A DNA stretch of 64,000 bases from positions 1 through 64,000 of the forward strand of contig NZ_FNZK01000014.1 of assembly GCF_900109225.1 (NCBI RefSeq), written 5' to 3'. Positions within the stretch are counted from its first letter, which is position 1. Each line of letters starts with the position of its first letter. Below the pieces are notes generated by a model that was not told the origin of the DNA, did not search any database, and saw only the letters and a program-made list of their open reading frames with translations. Positions 25,311 to 33,429 of this stretch are shown piece by piece. Position numbers and translations under genes: made by a program. The DNA is from Propionispira arboris (lineage in GTDB: Bacteria > Bacillota > Negativicutes > Selenomonadales > Selenomonadaceae).

Positions 25311-26444
25311 ATGTATGAGCAGTTAATGGGATTGTTGTCTGATTTAGTTCAGCAGACTGGTTTAATGCAAATTTGGTGGGGCAATATCGTAATGATTATC
25401 GTGGGCGGTATTTTACTATTTTTAGGAATTGTAAAAAAATATGAACCATTTCTATTGGTAGGGATAGGTTTGGCTTGTATTGTTGCAAATGTTCCGGGAT
25501 CGGATTTAGTAAAACCGGGCGGATTATTTTATTACGCATATCAAGGTGTAGAACTTCTTATACTTCCTCCTTTGATTTTTTTAGGAATTGGAGCTATGAC
25601 AGATTTTGGTCCGATGATTGCAAATCCAAGCTTGGTTATCTTAGGTGCAGCGGCACATTTAGGGATTTTTGTAGCACTGATTGGTGCGAAATTACTAGGA
25701 TTTACGTTAGCGGAAGCCGGAGCCATTGGAATTATCGGCGGTGCAGACGGTCCTATGGCCATTTATGTCACGATGAAATTAGCACCGCATTTATTGCCGC
25801 AGATTTCGGTGGCAGCGTATTCTTATATGGCACTTATGCCATTGATACAGCCGCCAATTATGCGCTTTCTTACAACGAAAGAAGAGCGGAATATTATCAT
25901 GGAACAACCAAGATATGTTTCCAGACTGGAAAAGATTGTTTTTCCTATTGTAATCGCTATTATTGTTAACTTGTTTTTACCACCGGTGGCACCGCTTATT
26001 ACTATGCTGATGCTGGGCAATTTATTGAAAGAATGTTTGGTTGTGGATCGTTTGGCAGAAACCGCTGCCAATACATTGCTCAATATCGTTACCTTGATTT
26101 TGACGGTAGCAATTGGTTCTACGATGCAGGCCGATACCTTTTTGAACTTCAAGACATTGGTCATTATTTTACTCGGACTGCTTGCTTTTGCTTTTGGTAC
26201 AGCATCGGGGGTTATCGGCGCAAGGATTATGAATAAAATCAGTGGTGGTAAAATTAATCCGCTGATTGGTTCAGCTGGTATTGCTTCAGTGCCGATTGCG
26301 GCACGTGTTTCTCATATGGTTGGTTTGCAAGAAAATCGAGCGAATTTCTTGATTATGCATGCCATGGGACCAAATTTAGCGGGCGTGTTTGGGACAGCGA
26401 TTTCTGGCGGTATTATGCTGGCACTTTTGGGGGTACTGGATTAA
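25311..26444 (+). CDS. Sodium ion-translocating decarboxylase beta subunit (OadB/GcdB/MmdB family)
   Basis: 377 residues, highly hydrophobic. It shows the family's signature segments: ILPPLIFLGIGAMTDFGPMI, AIGIIGGADGPMAIYVTMKL with the Asp of the first ion site, and NPLIGSAGIASVPIAARVSH with the Ser/Arg of the second. In oxaloacetate, glutaconyl-CoA and methylmalonyl-CoA decarboxylases this subunit couples decarboxylation of carboxybiotin to sodium export. No carboxyltransferase alpha subunit or biotin carrier is in the window, so it must work with partners encoded elsewhere. AGGAGG-type site (TTGGAGGA) precedes ATG 25311. Confidence 0.92.
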   Translation: MYEQLMGLLSDLVQQTGLMQIWWGNIVMIIVGGILLFLGIVKKYEPFLLVGIGLACIVANVPGSDLVKPGGLFYYAYQGVELLILPPLIFLGIGAMTDFGPMIANPSLVILGAAAHLGIFVALIGAKLLGFTLAEAGAIGIIGGADGPMAIYVTMKLAPHLLPQISVAAYSYMALMPLIQPPIMRFLTTKEERNIIMEQPRYVSRLEKIVFPIVIAIIVNLFLPPVAPLITMLMLGNLLKECLVVDRLAETAANTLLNIVTLILTVAIGSTMQADTFLNFKTLVIILLGLLAFAFGTASGVIGARIMNKISGGKINPLIGSAGIASVPIAARVSHMVGLQENRANFLIMHAMGPNLAGVFGTAISGGIMLALLGVLD

Positions 26445-26560
26445 ACGGCTGCCTCAAAATACAAAAAAATACAATATTCATGTGATAAAGTATTGTAAAT
26501 TTATGCAATCAGTGATATATTGAAAAATAAAATAAGTAGTAAATGAATCAGGTAAGCAAA

Positions 26561-26611
26561 GAAGCTTATTTAAGTTGTACGTATGATTTTCATATGGCTT
26601 AAATAAGTTTC
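26561..26611 (+). terminator. Terminator after the OadB-like gene
   Basis: GAAGCTTATTTAAG pairs with CTTAAATAAGTTTC (one mismatch), then TTTTTC. Confidence 0.75.
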
Positions 26612-26689
26612 TTTTTCATTATGATAGATGCTTACAGGCTTTATATCATAAAAATAAATCGAGCAGGGTAATTAGAGGAGGAAAATAAT

Positions 26690-27052
26690 ATGTGTACGAT
26701 TCATAAAATTGAAATCATTACTCGTCCAGAAAAACTGGAAGATTTGAAAGAAGCTTTAAATAAGATTGAAGTTACAGGGATGACGGTGAGCAATGTCTAT
26801 GGTTGCGGATTATCCAAAGGTCATAAAGAGGTATATCGTGGAACCGCTGTAGAGGTTACGCTGCATCCGAAGGTGAAAGTTGAGATTGTCGTGTGTGAAG
26901 TTCCGCCAGCTAGTGTTATTGAAGTAGTAAAACAGGTTTGCTGCACGGGTCATATTGGTGATGGAAAGATTTTTGTTTATAAAGTAGAAAATGCGGTGAA
27001 GATTCGTACAGGCGAAGAAGGCCGTGATGCAATTGTCGATAATCATATTTAA
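26690..27052 (+). CDS. P-II family regulatory protein, atypical
   Basis: 120 residues with the P-II fold: IHKIEIITRPEKLEDLKEAL, TVSNVYGCGLSKGHKEVYRG (T-loop), TGHIGDGKIFVYKVENAVKI-RTGEEG. P-II proteins read ATP/ADP and 2-oxoglutarate and control nitrogen-related partners. Aligned to E. coli GlnB, Gln 39 (Mg-ATP-2-oxoglutarate site) is Ser 42, Tyr 51 (uridylylation site) is Val 54, and Arg 101 is Lys. It also has five Cys (2, 39, 69, 84, 85). No amtB, glnA or nif gene is adjacent. So it is a P-II relative that probably does not sense nitrogen in the usual way. AGAGGAGG precedes ATG 26690. Confidence 0.85.
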   Translation: MCTIHKIEIITRPEKLEDLKEALNKIEVTGMTVSNVYGCGLSKGHKEVYRGTAVEVTLHPKVKVEIVVCEVPPASVIEVVKQVCCTGHIGDGKIFVYKVENAVKIRTGEEGRDAIVDNHI

Positions 27053-27079
27053 ATTTAACAGGTCATATTTATAAAATAG

Positions 27080-27120
27080 ACACAGAGGTTGTAATAATTA
27101 TATTGTTATGGTCTCTGTGT
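27080..27120 (+). terminator. Terminator after the P-II gene
   Basis: ACACAGAG and CTCTGTGT arms with a 25-base AT-rich loop, then TCTTTTTTG. Confidence 0.75.
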
Positions 27121-27192
27121 TCTTTTTTGTTATAAAAACTGATTATTCAAACATTTTAGCTCATATTATATTAAATATGGTAAGATATATAT

Positions 27193-27280
27193 GCATTAAA
27201 GAAATTACATCTAGTCTATCAGTCTGCCAGAAGTGGGATATAGGAATGACGATTGCCATATAGAATAGTTACGAAACTTA
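27193..27280. repeat. Intergenic hairpin repeat, short copy
   Basis: Second copy of the element at 12327-12460. It keeps GCATTAAA, AAATTACAT, AGTCTATCAGTCTGCCAG and TGACGATTGCCATATA, but the 14-base hairpin arms and loop are reduced to AAGTGGGATATAGGA. It lies upstream of hcp in the same orientation. Confidence 0.75.
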
Positions 27281-27310
27281 ATATAGCTGCACTCTTTTGA
27301 TAAATAAAAG

Positions 27311-27340
27311 ATAAATGTGTTGCAATAGCAACATATTTAT
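27311..27340. promoter_or_regulatory. hcp: Palindromic operator, candidate HcpR/CRP-FNR-type site before hcp
   Basis: A 30-base inverted repeat with 13 of 15 positions symmetric: core TGTTGC-AATA-GCAACA, flanked by ATAAATG and TATTTAT. It lies 112 bases before the hcp start. Anaerobes often place a CRP/FNR-family palindrome (HcpR) before hcp for nitric oxide response. The match is by position and symmetry, and no such regulator gene is in the window. Confidence 0.55.
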
Positions 27341-27451
27341 CCAACAGAATCCATTACAATCATAGTATGACTTGGATACGCAATAGGTATTCCCACTGAT
27401 TTGCCTACGCAGATCCGTGTAAAATAAAAAATATATTTGGAGGTATGACAA

Positions 27452-29101
27452 ATGGAAAATGCTATGTTTTGTTATCAATGTCAAGAAACGGCAGGGTGCT
27501 CAGGCTGTACTAAAATTGGTGTATGCGGGAAAAAAGCGGAAGTTTCTAATATTCAGGATTTGCTGCGTTATGTAACGATTGGGCTTTCGGAGGTGACAAT
27601 GGCTTTAAGGCAGGAAGGTAAAGTAGTGGATGCTGCTGTAAATCATGTTGTGTCTTCAAATTTGTTTACAACCATTACGAATGCAAATTTTGATGATGCT
27701 GTGATTTCTGCATGCGTAAAAGAAACGATGGCTCTCAATAAAAATTTGGCAGCTCAGTTGAGTGAAATACACAATTTGTCAGATGCGGCTACTTGGCAGA
27801 GCAACAGTCATGAGGAAATGGCTGAAAAAGCAAAAACAGTTGGTGTTTTAGCCACAACGAATGAAGATATTCGCAGTCTGCGTGAGTTAATTGTTTATGG
27901 CTTAAAAGGAATTGCGGCTTATCTGAAACATGCGAATGTCCTTGGTTTTGAAAAGGAAGAAATTGATATATTTTTACAAGAAGCACTTACTAAAATTCAT
28001 GATGATCGTTTATCGGTAGATGAACTCATTGCCTTGACGATGGAAACGGGTAAATTTGGCGTTGCGGGTATGGCAGTGTTAAATGAAGCAAATACGACTA
28101 CTTATGGCGATCCGGAAATTACGAAAGTTGATATTGGTGTTGGTGATAAGCCAGGCATTTTAATATCAGGGCATGATTTAAAAGATCTTGAAATGTTATT
28201 GCAACAGACCGAAAATCAAGGTGTGGATGTTTATACACATTCTGAAATGCTGCCGGCACATTATTATCCAGCTTTTAAAAAGTATAAACATTTTGTCGGG
28301 AATTATGGTAATGCATGGTGGAAACAAAAAGAAGAATTTGAAAGTTTTAACGGACCGATTCTCATGACAACGAACTGCATTGTTCCACCTAAAGACAGTT
28401 ATAAAGATCGTATTTATACAACAGGAGCCGCTGGATTTCCTGGCTGCACACATATTGCTGGTGGGATTGGTGAGGCAAAAGATTTTTCGGCGATCATAAA
28501 GCAGGCGAAAGGCTGCGCAGCACCAAAACAAATCGAAACTGGTTCGATTGTTGGTGGATTTGCGTACAATCAAGTCATTGCTTTGGCTGATAAAGTAGTT
28601 GCAGCTGTAAAGTCCGGTGCAATCAAAAAATTTGTAGTAATGGCTGGTTGCGATGGTCGGATGAAATCAAGAGATTATTACGCTGAATTTGCTAAAGCTT
28701 TGCCACAGGATACAGTTATCCTGACGGCCGGGTGTGCAAAATACAGATATAATAAATTGGAGTTAGGTGATATTGGCGGAATACCCCGTGTGTTAGATGC
28801 TGGACAATGTAATGATTCATATTCTTTGGCATTGATTGCGCTGAAATTGAAAGAAGTTTTTGGTCTTGATGATATAAATGATTTGCCAATCATTTATAAT
28901 ATTGCTTGGTATGAACAAAAGGCAGTTATTGTACTATTGGCACTCTTATCCTTAGGGGTAAAAAATATTCATCTTGGGCCAACACTTCCGGCATTCTTAT
29001 CGCCGACTGTTGTGGATGTTTTGGTTAAAAATTTTGGCATTGCTGGTATTGGTACAGTAGAAGAAGATATAAAACTGTTTTTTGCTGAACAATCTGCTTA
29101 A
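27452..29101 (+). CDS. hcp: Hydroxylamine reductase (hybrid-cluster protein)
   Basis: 549 residues. The N-terminal cluster ligands are [21 protein letters not shown]: Cys 7, 10, 19 and 25 in CX2CX8CX5C spacing, as in strict anaerobes. Later ligands of the hybrid Fe-S-O cluster are visible in [39 protein letters not shown] and [14 protein letters not shown]. The protein reduces nitric oxide or hydroxylamine and protects anaerobes from nitrosative stress. TTGGAGG precedes ATG 27452. It is monocistronic, with a palindromic operator upstream and a terminator downstream. No Hcr reductase partner is adjacent. Confidence 0.95.
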   Translation: MENAMFCYQCQETAGCSGCTKIGVCGKKAEVSNIQDLLRYVTIGLSEVTMALRQEGKVVDAAVNHVVSSNLFTTITNANFDDAVISACVKETMALNKNLAAQLSEIHNLSDAATWQSNSHEEMAEKAKTVGVLATTNEDIRSLRELIVYGLKGIAAYLKHANVLGFEKEEIDIFLQEALTKIHDDRLSVDELIALTMETGKFGVAGMAVLNEANTTTYGDPEITKVDIGVGDKPGILISGHDLKDLEMLLQQTENQGVDVYTHSEMLPAHYYPAFKKYKHFVGNYGNAWWKQKEEFESFNGPILMTTNCIVPPKDSYKDRIYTTGAAGFPGCTHIAGGIGEAKDFSAIIKQAKGCAAPKQIETGSIVGGFAYNQVIALADKVVAAVKSGAIKKFVVMAGCDGRMKSRDYYAEFAKALPQDTVILTAGCAKYRYNKLELGDIGGIPRVLDAGQCNDSYSLALIALKLKEVFGLDDINDLPIIYNIAWYEQKAVIVLLALLSLGVKNIHLGPTLPAFLSPTVVDVLVKNFGIAGIGTVEEDIKLFFAEQSA

Positions 29102-29105
29102 TTGA

Positions 29106-29140
29106 AAAACGAGCCCTCATTTTTAATGGGGGCTCGTTTT
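29106..29140 (+). terminator. hcp terminator (also reads for the convergent gene)
   Basis: AAAACGAGCCCTCAT and ATGGGGGCTCGTTTT, then a T run. It sits between convergent genes. Confidence 0.88.
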
Positions 29141-29141
29141 T

Positions 29142-29651
29142 TTATTTAAGCAGTGCTTGCTGCCAGACAGGCAGGAGCTTTTCTAAAGTCCAGCGTGCAT
29201 TTGCGGGGCTGGTAGATGGTAACGTCATGGTTTTGATATGCAAATCATCCAATAAGGTTTTGTAGTGTTTTTTAAAGAGTCGGCAGGCTGCTGCACCATT
29301 AAAACACACCTTGTGAATTTGTGGATATTCTTTGAAAAAAGTGGGAAAATCATTGGGTATTTCTTCTTTTATCGCTGTATCAAGGCTGCCATCACGTTGG
29401 CAAAGATCCAGTGAATCCCAAAGGGCAATATGATTCCTTAGCAGCATGGCTAAAGAATCTTTGTAGCTAACCTGCGGCTCTTGTGCAAGGATCACTGATA
29501 GAAGCGGCCAAAAACGATTTTGCTTATGGGCATAATATTGTTGCATAGCAAGTGATCGAACCCCAGGCATAGAGCCGAGAATTAAAATTGTTGAATCATG
29601 ATTGACAGAGGGCGGAAAACCACTGCAATTCATCATCTTATATAACCTCAC
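29142..29651 (-). CDS. DNA-deoxyinosine glycosylase (family 6 uracil-DNA glycosylase superfamily)
   Basis: 169 residues. Motifs ILGSMPGVRSLAMQQYYAHK followed by QNRFWPLLSVIL and LPSTSPANARWTLEKLLPVW fit the hypoxanthine/deoxyinosine glycosylases of the UDG superfamily, which excise deaminated adenine from DNA. The G-SMPG motif and YYAHKQNRFW are the usual active-site region. A short N-terminal extension (MRLYKMMNCSGF) is present, and internal Met 6 or 7 could be the true start. It is convergent with hcp and has no obvious partner gene. Confidence 0.85.
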   Translation of the reverse strand: MRLYKMMNCSGFPPSVNHDSTILILGSMPGVRSLAMQQYYAHKQNRFWPLLSVILAQEPQVSYKDSLAMLLRNHIALWDSLDLCQRDGSLDTAIKEEIPNDFPTFFKEYPQIHKVCFNGAAACRLFKKHYKTLLDDLHIKTMTLPSTSPANARWTLEKLLPVWQQALLK

Positions 29652-29902
29652 GATATAATGGATTTTATGCTAACTATAGCAAAATTTTGGCTTAAGGTAA
29701 ATATGCTATTGGAAATTTACCGGAAAAAAGTTAATGAATCAATTTTTCAGCGGATTTTCAAGATCCGTATATATACTATGCATATACTTTTGTTTACCTT
29801 CGCGGCATGTTACAGCTAAATTGAAAAAGTATAGTATCTAAAGTGAAATATGCGGTATAATTTATGAAGTAGAAGTTTATCAAGCGAAGGAGTTTGGTGT
29901 AG

Positions 29903-30574
29903 ATGCGTGTTTTATTGGCAGAGGATGATAAAAGATTAGGTAATTTGATCAAATATATGCTGGAACAAAATAAAATTACTGTAGAGTGGGTTGTCAGCGG
30001 TGATATGGCTTATGAATATGCAGTTTATGATGAATATGACATTTTAATTTTAGACTGGATGATGCCGACTGAAAGTGGTATCAGTGTTTGTCGGCGTCTG
30101 CGTGTGGCTGGTTACGAAAAAGCAATTTTAATTTTAACAGCGCGAGATGCGGTAGAAGATCGGGTAGCTGGTCTGGATGCGGGTGCAGATGATTATTTGG
30201 TGAAACCGTTTGAATTTGAGGAATTACTGGCGAGACTGCGAGCTCTTGGGCGTCGTACCAATCAGAAAATTCAGCAGGAAATTTTGCGAATTGGTCAATT
30301 TACGTTGAATAGAACAGCTAAGGTGCTTAGTAAAAATGAACAAGAAATCCAACTATCACCGCGAGAATTTCAGATTTTTGATTTGTTGGCTCAAAATCTG
30401 GGACTGGTTGTGCCGCGAGATGTTATTTTGGATCGGATTTGGGGATTGGAATCCGAGGTCAGCTCCAATAATATTGATTCATATGTTAAGCTTTTACGTA
30501 AAAAACTGGATCTGGGTGAAGATAAAACGATGATTCATACGATTCGTGGTGTGGGGTATAAACTGGAAGTTTAG
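29903..30574 (+). CDS. OmpR/PhoB-family response regulator
   Basis: 223 residues: receiver domain (EDD at 7-9, Asp near 51 in ILDWMMP, Thr in ILTAR, Lys in LVKPF) and a C-terminal winged helix (LSPREFQIFDLLAQN, NNIDSYVKLLRKKLD, IHTIRGVGYKLEV). AAGGAG precedes ATG 29903. The partner kinase begins six bases after its stop. A GTATAT...ATATAC inverted repeat near 29767-29785 upstream could be an autoregulatory site, which is speculation. Confidence 0.92.
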   Translation: MRVLLAEDDKRLGNLIKYMLEQNKITVEWVVSGDMAYEYAVYDEYDILILDWMMPTESGISVCRRLRVAGYEKAILILTARDAVEDRVAGLDAGADDYLVKPFEFEELLARLRALGRRTNQKIQQEILRIGQFTLNRTAKVLSKNEQEIQLSPREFQIFDLLAQNLGLVVPRDVILDRIWGLESEVSSNNIDSYVKLLRKKLDLGEDKTMIHTIRGVGYKLEV

Positions 30575-30580
30575 GGGGAT

Positions 30581-31873
30581 ATGTCTTTGAATATGTTTGG
30601 TCAAACCAGACGAAGATTGACTATGTTTTATTCACTTATGATGTTTTTCTTTCTACTTCTCTTAGTGTTTGGAATGCATGAGAGTATGGAATGGTCTATT
30701 ACTTCCGAACAGGAACGTGAGGTTTTAGATACGACGGAAGATGTTTTAAATGAAGAAATTATTTTGTTGCAGCGTCATGGCTCTTTAGAAGATGATAGTG
30801 AAGACTACAAAGCCAGTAATGGGAATCTCTATTTTTATGCTTTTGATAATCATGGGAAACTGATCAATTATTCCCGTGCAGTACCGGTTCTTGAACCGCT
30901 TATTTTGGAAGCGATTCAAAAGTGGAATGTTCCTGATAATCAGATCATGGAATTTACTAATACGCATAATTTTAAATATGAATATAAAGTGTTGATGGCG
31001 GCCAAACCGATTGTTATTGATGGTGAAAACAGAGGCATGGTTTATGTAGGAAAAGATGTTGCATCTGTATACAATGGATTACGTAAAGCAACTTTGATTT
31101 TGGGATTGCTCTCGCTTTTAGCATTTATTGTGGCAAATTTTGCCGGACACATTATGGCGGGGAAAGCTATTATACCTTTAAAGGAGGCCTATGAACGGCA
31201 ACGGCAGTTTGCGGCAGATGCCTCACATGAATTAAGGACACCACTTAGTGTGGTGATGGCATCCGTAGATGTTCTAGGAAATGATGCATCAATTGCTTCT
31301 CCTTTTTTACAACAGGTGATTGTAGATATGCGTGATGAAGTTAAAAAGATGACAAAATTAGTAAGTGATTTGCTTTTGGTTGCTCGTAGTGAAAATCAAA
31401 CCTTTAAGCTGGTGACTGAAAAATTTGATTTGATAGAAGCCATACATGAAATCGTTCGTAAAATGCAGCCACTCGCAGACGAAAAACATATTAACTTGTT
31501 TTTTGTAAAACAGGAATCTGTTATCATTCGTGCCGATATACAGCGAATTAAGCAGCTTTTGATTATCTTGATTGATAACGCACTGAAATATACTCCCGGT
31601 AATGGTGTTGTTACCGTAAAAGTTGATGGGGAATTTGAAAAAAATAAAATTCGTATTATGGTTCGAGATACAGGGATTGGTATTTCTTTGACGGATCAAC
31701 ATAAAGTTTTCGATCGATTTTATCGTGTCGATCGAGCCCGGTCAAGGGATTCAGGCGGGAATGGACTAGGGTTAGCCATTGCCCGTGATATTGTAAATCT
31801 GCATGATGGAGAACTTTATATTGAAAGTAAAATTGGTGAAGGGGCTGCTTTTATCGTTGAATTGAAAAAATAA
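30581..31873 (+). CDS. Membrane sensor histidine kinase
   Basis: 430 residues, co-transcribed with the OmpR-type regulator. Two membrane segments (about 12-32 and 168-190) enclose an extracytoplasmic sensor of about 135 residues. The HAMP region is very short or degenerate. The HisKA box is FAADASHELRTPLSVVMASV and the ATPase domain carries LIDNALKYTP, VRDTGIGI, VFDRFYRVDRARSRDSGGNG-LGLAI. The signal sensed is unknown; the sensor region has no recognisable domain. The alternative start choices (TTG near 30587) would shift it by two codons. Confidence 0.9.
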   Translation: MSLNMFGQTRRRLTMFYSLMMFFFLLLLVFGMHESMEWSITSEQEREVLDTTEDVLNEEIILLQRHGSLEDDSEDYKASNGNLYFYAFDNHGKLINYSRAVPVLEPLILEAIQKWNVPDNQIMEFTNTHNFKYEYKVLMAAKPIVIDGENRGMVYVGKDVASVYNGLRKATLILGLLSLLAFIVANFAGHIMAGKAIIPLKEAYERQRQFAADASHELRTPLSVVMASVDVLGNDASIASPFLQQVIVDMRDEVKKMTKLVSDLLLVARSENQTFKLVTEKFDLIEAIHEIVRKMQPLADEKHINLFFVKQESVIIRADIQRIKQLLIILIDNALKYTPGNGVVTVKVDGEFEKNKIRIMVRDTGIGISLTDQHKVFDRFYRVDRARSRDSGGNGLGLAIARDIVNLHDGELYIESKIGEGAAFIVELKK

Positions 31874-31897
31874 AAACAACAGAACTAGACAAACGGG

Positions 31898-31949
31898 AAA
31901 TAGATCTTATAGGACAGACACTGAAACGTGTCGCCTATAGGGTCTATTT
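31898..31949 (+). terminator. Terminator of the two-component operon
   Basis: Long hairpin: AAATAGATCTTATAGG with CCTATAGGGTCTATTT (several G-U pairs) plus an inner GACAC/GTGTC stem, then TATTTTG. Confidence 0.8.
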
Positions 31950-32151
31950 TATTTTGTGTATCAGATAAAGAGAAAAGTGCCAACAATTTGCTGATATATA
32001 TTTTTTTATATCCGATACAAAACAACATTTGTTTCATTCTGAAATACTATATTTTCTATAACGGTGAACTAATAGGAAAAATAATCAAAATATTGTATAG
32101 TTATACTATGTACTATTTTAATAATAAAAATTTGTGAGGATTGATTGAATT

Positions 32152-33360
32152 ATGATTTTATCAAAAAAAGGATTAGGAATTAAGCCATCACCGACTTTAG
32201 AAATTGATACATTGGCGAAAAAAATGAAAAAGCAAGGTATTGATGTAGTAAGTTTTGGTGCAGGGGAACCCGATTTTGATACACCAGATTATATAAAAAA
32301 AGCAGCTATTGAAGCCATTCAAAGTGGATTTACCAAATATACTCCGGCCTCAGGCACTTTGGAATTAAAACAGGTGATTTGTAACAAACTCAAGAAAGAT
32401 AACGATTTGGAGTATGTACCAGCCAATATAGTGGTAAGTAATGGTGCAAAACATTCGTTGCTTAATGCATTCCAAGCGATCTGTAACCCTGGTGATGAAA
32501 TCATTTTATTTTCGCCTTATTGGGTCAGTTATCCGGAAATTATAAAATTAGCCGGAGCTATTCCTGTAATTGTCAATATGGATGCAAAAAATAATTTTAA
32601 AATGCATGTAAAACAGATTCAAGCACAGATTACAGACAAAACAAAAGCCATATTGATCAACAGCCCAAATAATCCCAGCGGTCAGGTTTATGAAAGAGCT
32701 GATTTGGAAAAAATTGCGACATTGGCGATTGAACATGATTTATTTATTATATCCGATGAAATCTATGAAAAATTCCTCTATGAAGATTATACACATGTTA
32801 GCATTGCTTCACTTAATGAAAAAATTAAAAATAATACCATTTTAGTGAATGGGGTATCAAAAACATATGCTATGACAGGTTGGCGTATCGGTTATACTGC
32901 ATCAAATACTGCGGTAGCAAAAATTATGTCGAATATTCAAAGTCATGAAACAGCAAATCCCAATTCAATTGCTCAAAAAGCCGCGGAAGCTGCTATTAGT
33001 GGCGATCAATCGCTAATTCATGAAATGATTACACAGTTTGTCAGCAGACGAAACTATATTGTTGAGAGAATCCAATCAATCCAGTATTTATCTTGTATTG
33101 TTCCAAATGGAGCTTTTTACCTTATGGTGAATATTTCACAACTTATAGGCAAGAGTATAGATGGTATTACGATTCTTAATGCAGATGTATTTGCAAAAGC
33201 AATGCTTGAAAAAGTAAATGTTGCAGTGGTTCCTTGTACTGGATTTGGTGTGACGGGGTATATTCGACTTTCTTACGCTATTAAATTAGAAAATATTAAA
33301 ATCGGGCTGGACCGAATCGAAGCTTTTTTGCAGAAAGTAGATGACAATGAAATAGTGTAG
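32152..33360 (+). CDS. Class I pyridoxal-phosphate aminotransferase (aspartate aminotransferase-like)
   Basis: 402 residues. It belongs to the AspB (Iy) branch: SFGAGEPDFDTPDYIKKAAI, TKYTPASGTLELKQVI, SPYWVSYPE, NSPNNPSGQVY, ISDEIYEKFLY, the PLP lysine in VNGVSKTYAMTGWRIGY, and IRLSYA near the C-terminus with the substrate Arg. Members use aspartate or related amino acids with 2-oxoglutarate, and some act on prephenate. The gene is alone, with convergent mcp beyond a shared terminator. ATG 32152 is preceded by GAGGATTG. Confidence 0.9.
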   Translation: MILSKKGLGIKPSPTLEIDTLAKKMKKQGIDVVSFGAGEPDFDTPDYIKKAAIEAIQSGFTKYTPASGTLELKQVICNKLKKDNDLEYVPANIVVSNGAKHSLLNAFQAICNPGDEIILFSPYWVSYPEIIKLAGAIPVIVNMDAKNNFKMHVKQIQAQITDKTKAILINSPNNPSGQVYERADLEKIATLAIEHDLFIISDEIYEKFLYEDYTHVSIASLNEKIKNNTILVNGVSKTYAMTGWRIGYTASNTAVAKIMSNIQSHETANPNSIAQKAAEAAISGDQSLIHEMITQFVSRRNYIVERIQSIQYLSCIVPNGAFYLMVNISQLIGKSIDGITILNADVFAKAMLEKVNVAVVPCTGFGVTGYIRLSYAIKLENIKIGLDRIEAFLQKVDDNEIV

Positions 33361-33369
33361 AATATATTT

Positions 33370-33420
33370 ACGAAACACAGAAGTCCCTGGTTCAAAGAAC
33401 CGGGGACTTCTGTGTTTCGT
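33370..33420. terminator. Bidirectional terminator
   Basis: A 24-base inverted repeat (ACGAAACACAGAAGTCCC plus TGGTTC, three-base loop, complement) with one mismatch, between convergent genes. Confidence 0.9.
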
Positions 33421-33429
33421 AATTGAAAA

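Noticed and set aside
25475-25969. 164-codon plus-strand frame inside the OadB-like gene
   Set aside because: It is an out-of-frame shadow of a clear membrane protein gene, with a Tyr/Arg/Cys-rich composition unlike a real protein.
26690-29101. P-II and hcp as one operon
   Set aside because: A terminator (27080-27120), a repeat element and a palindromic operator separate them across 400 bases.
29780-29810. Possible sigma-54 promoter (GGCATG...AGC) before the OmpR-type regulator
   Set aside because: GG and GC are nine, not ten, bases apart and the flanking consensus bases are missing.
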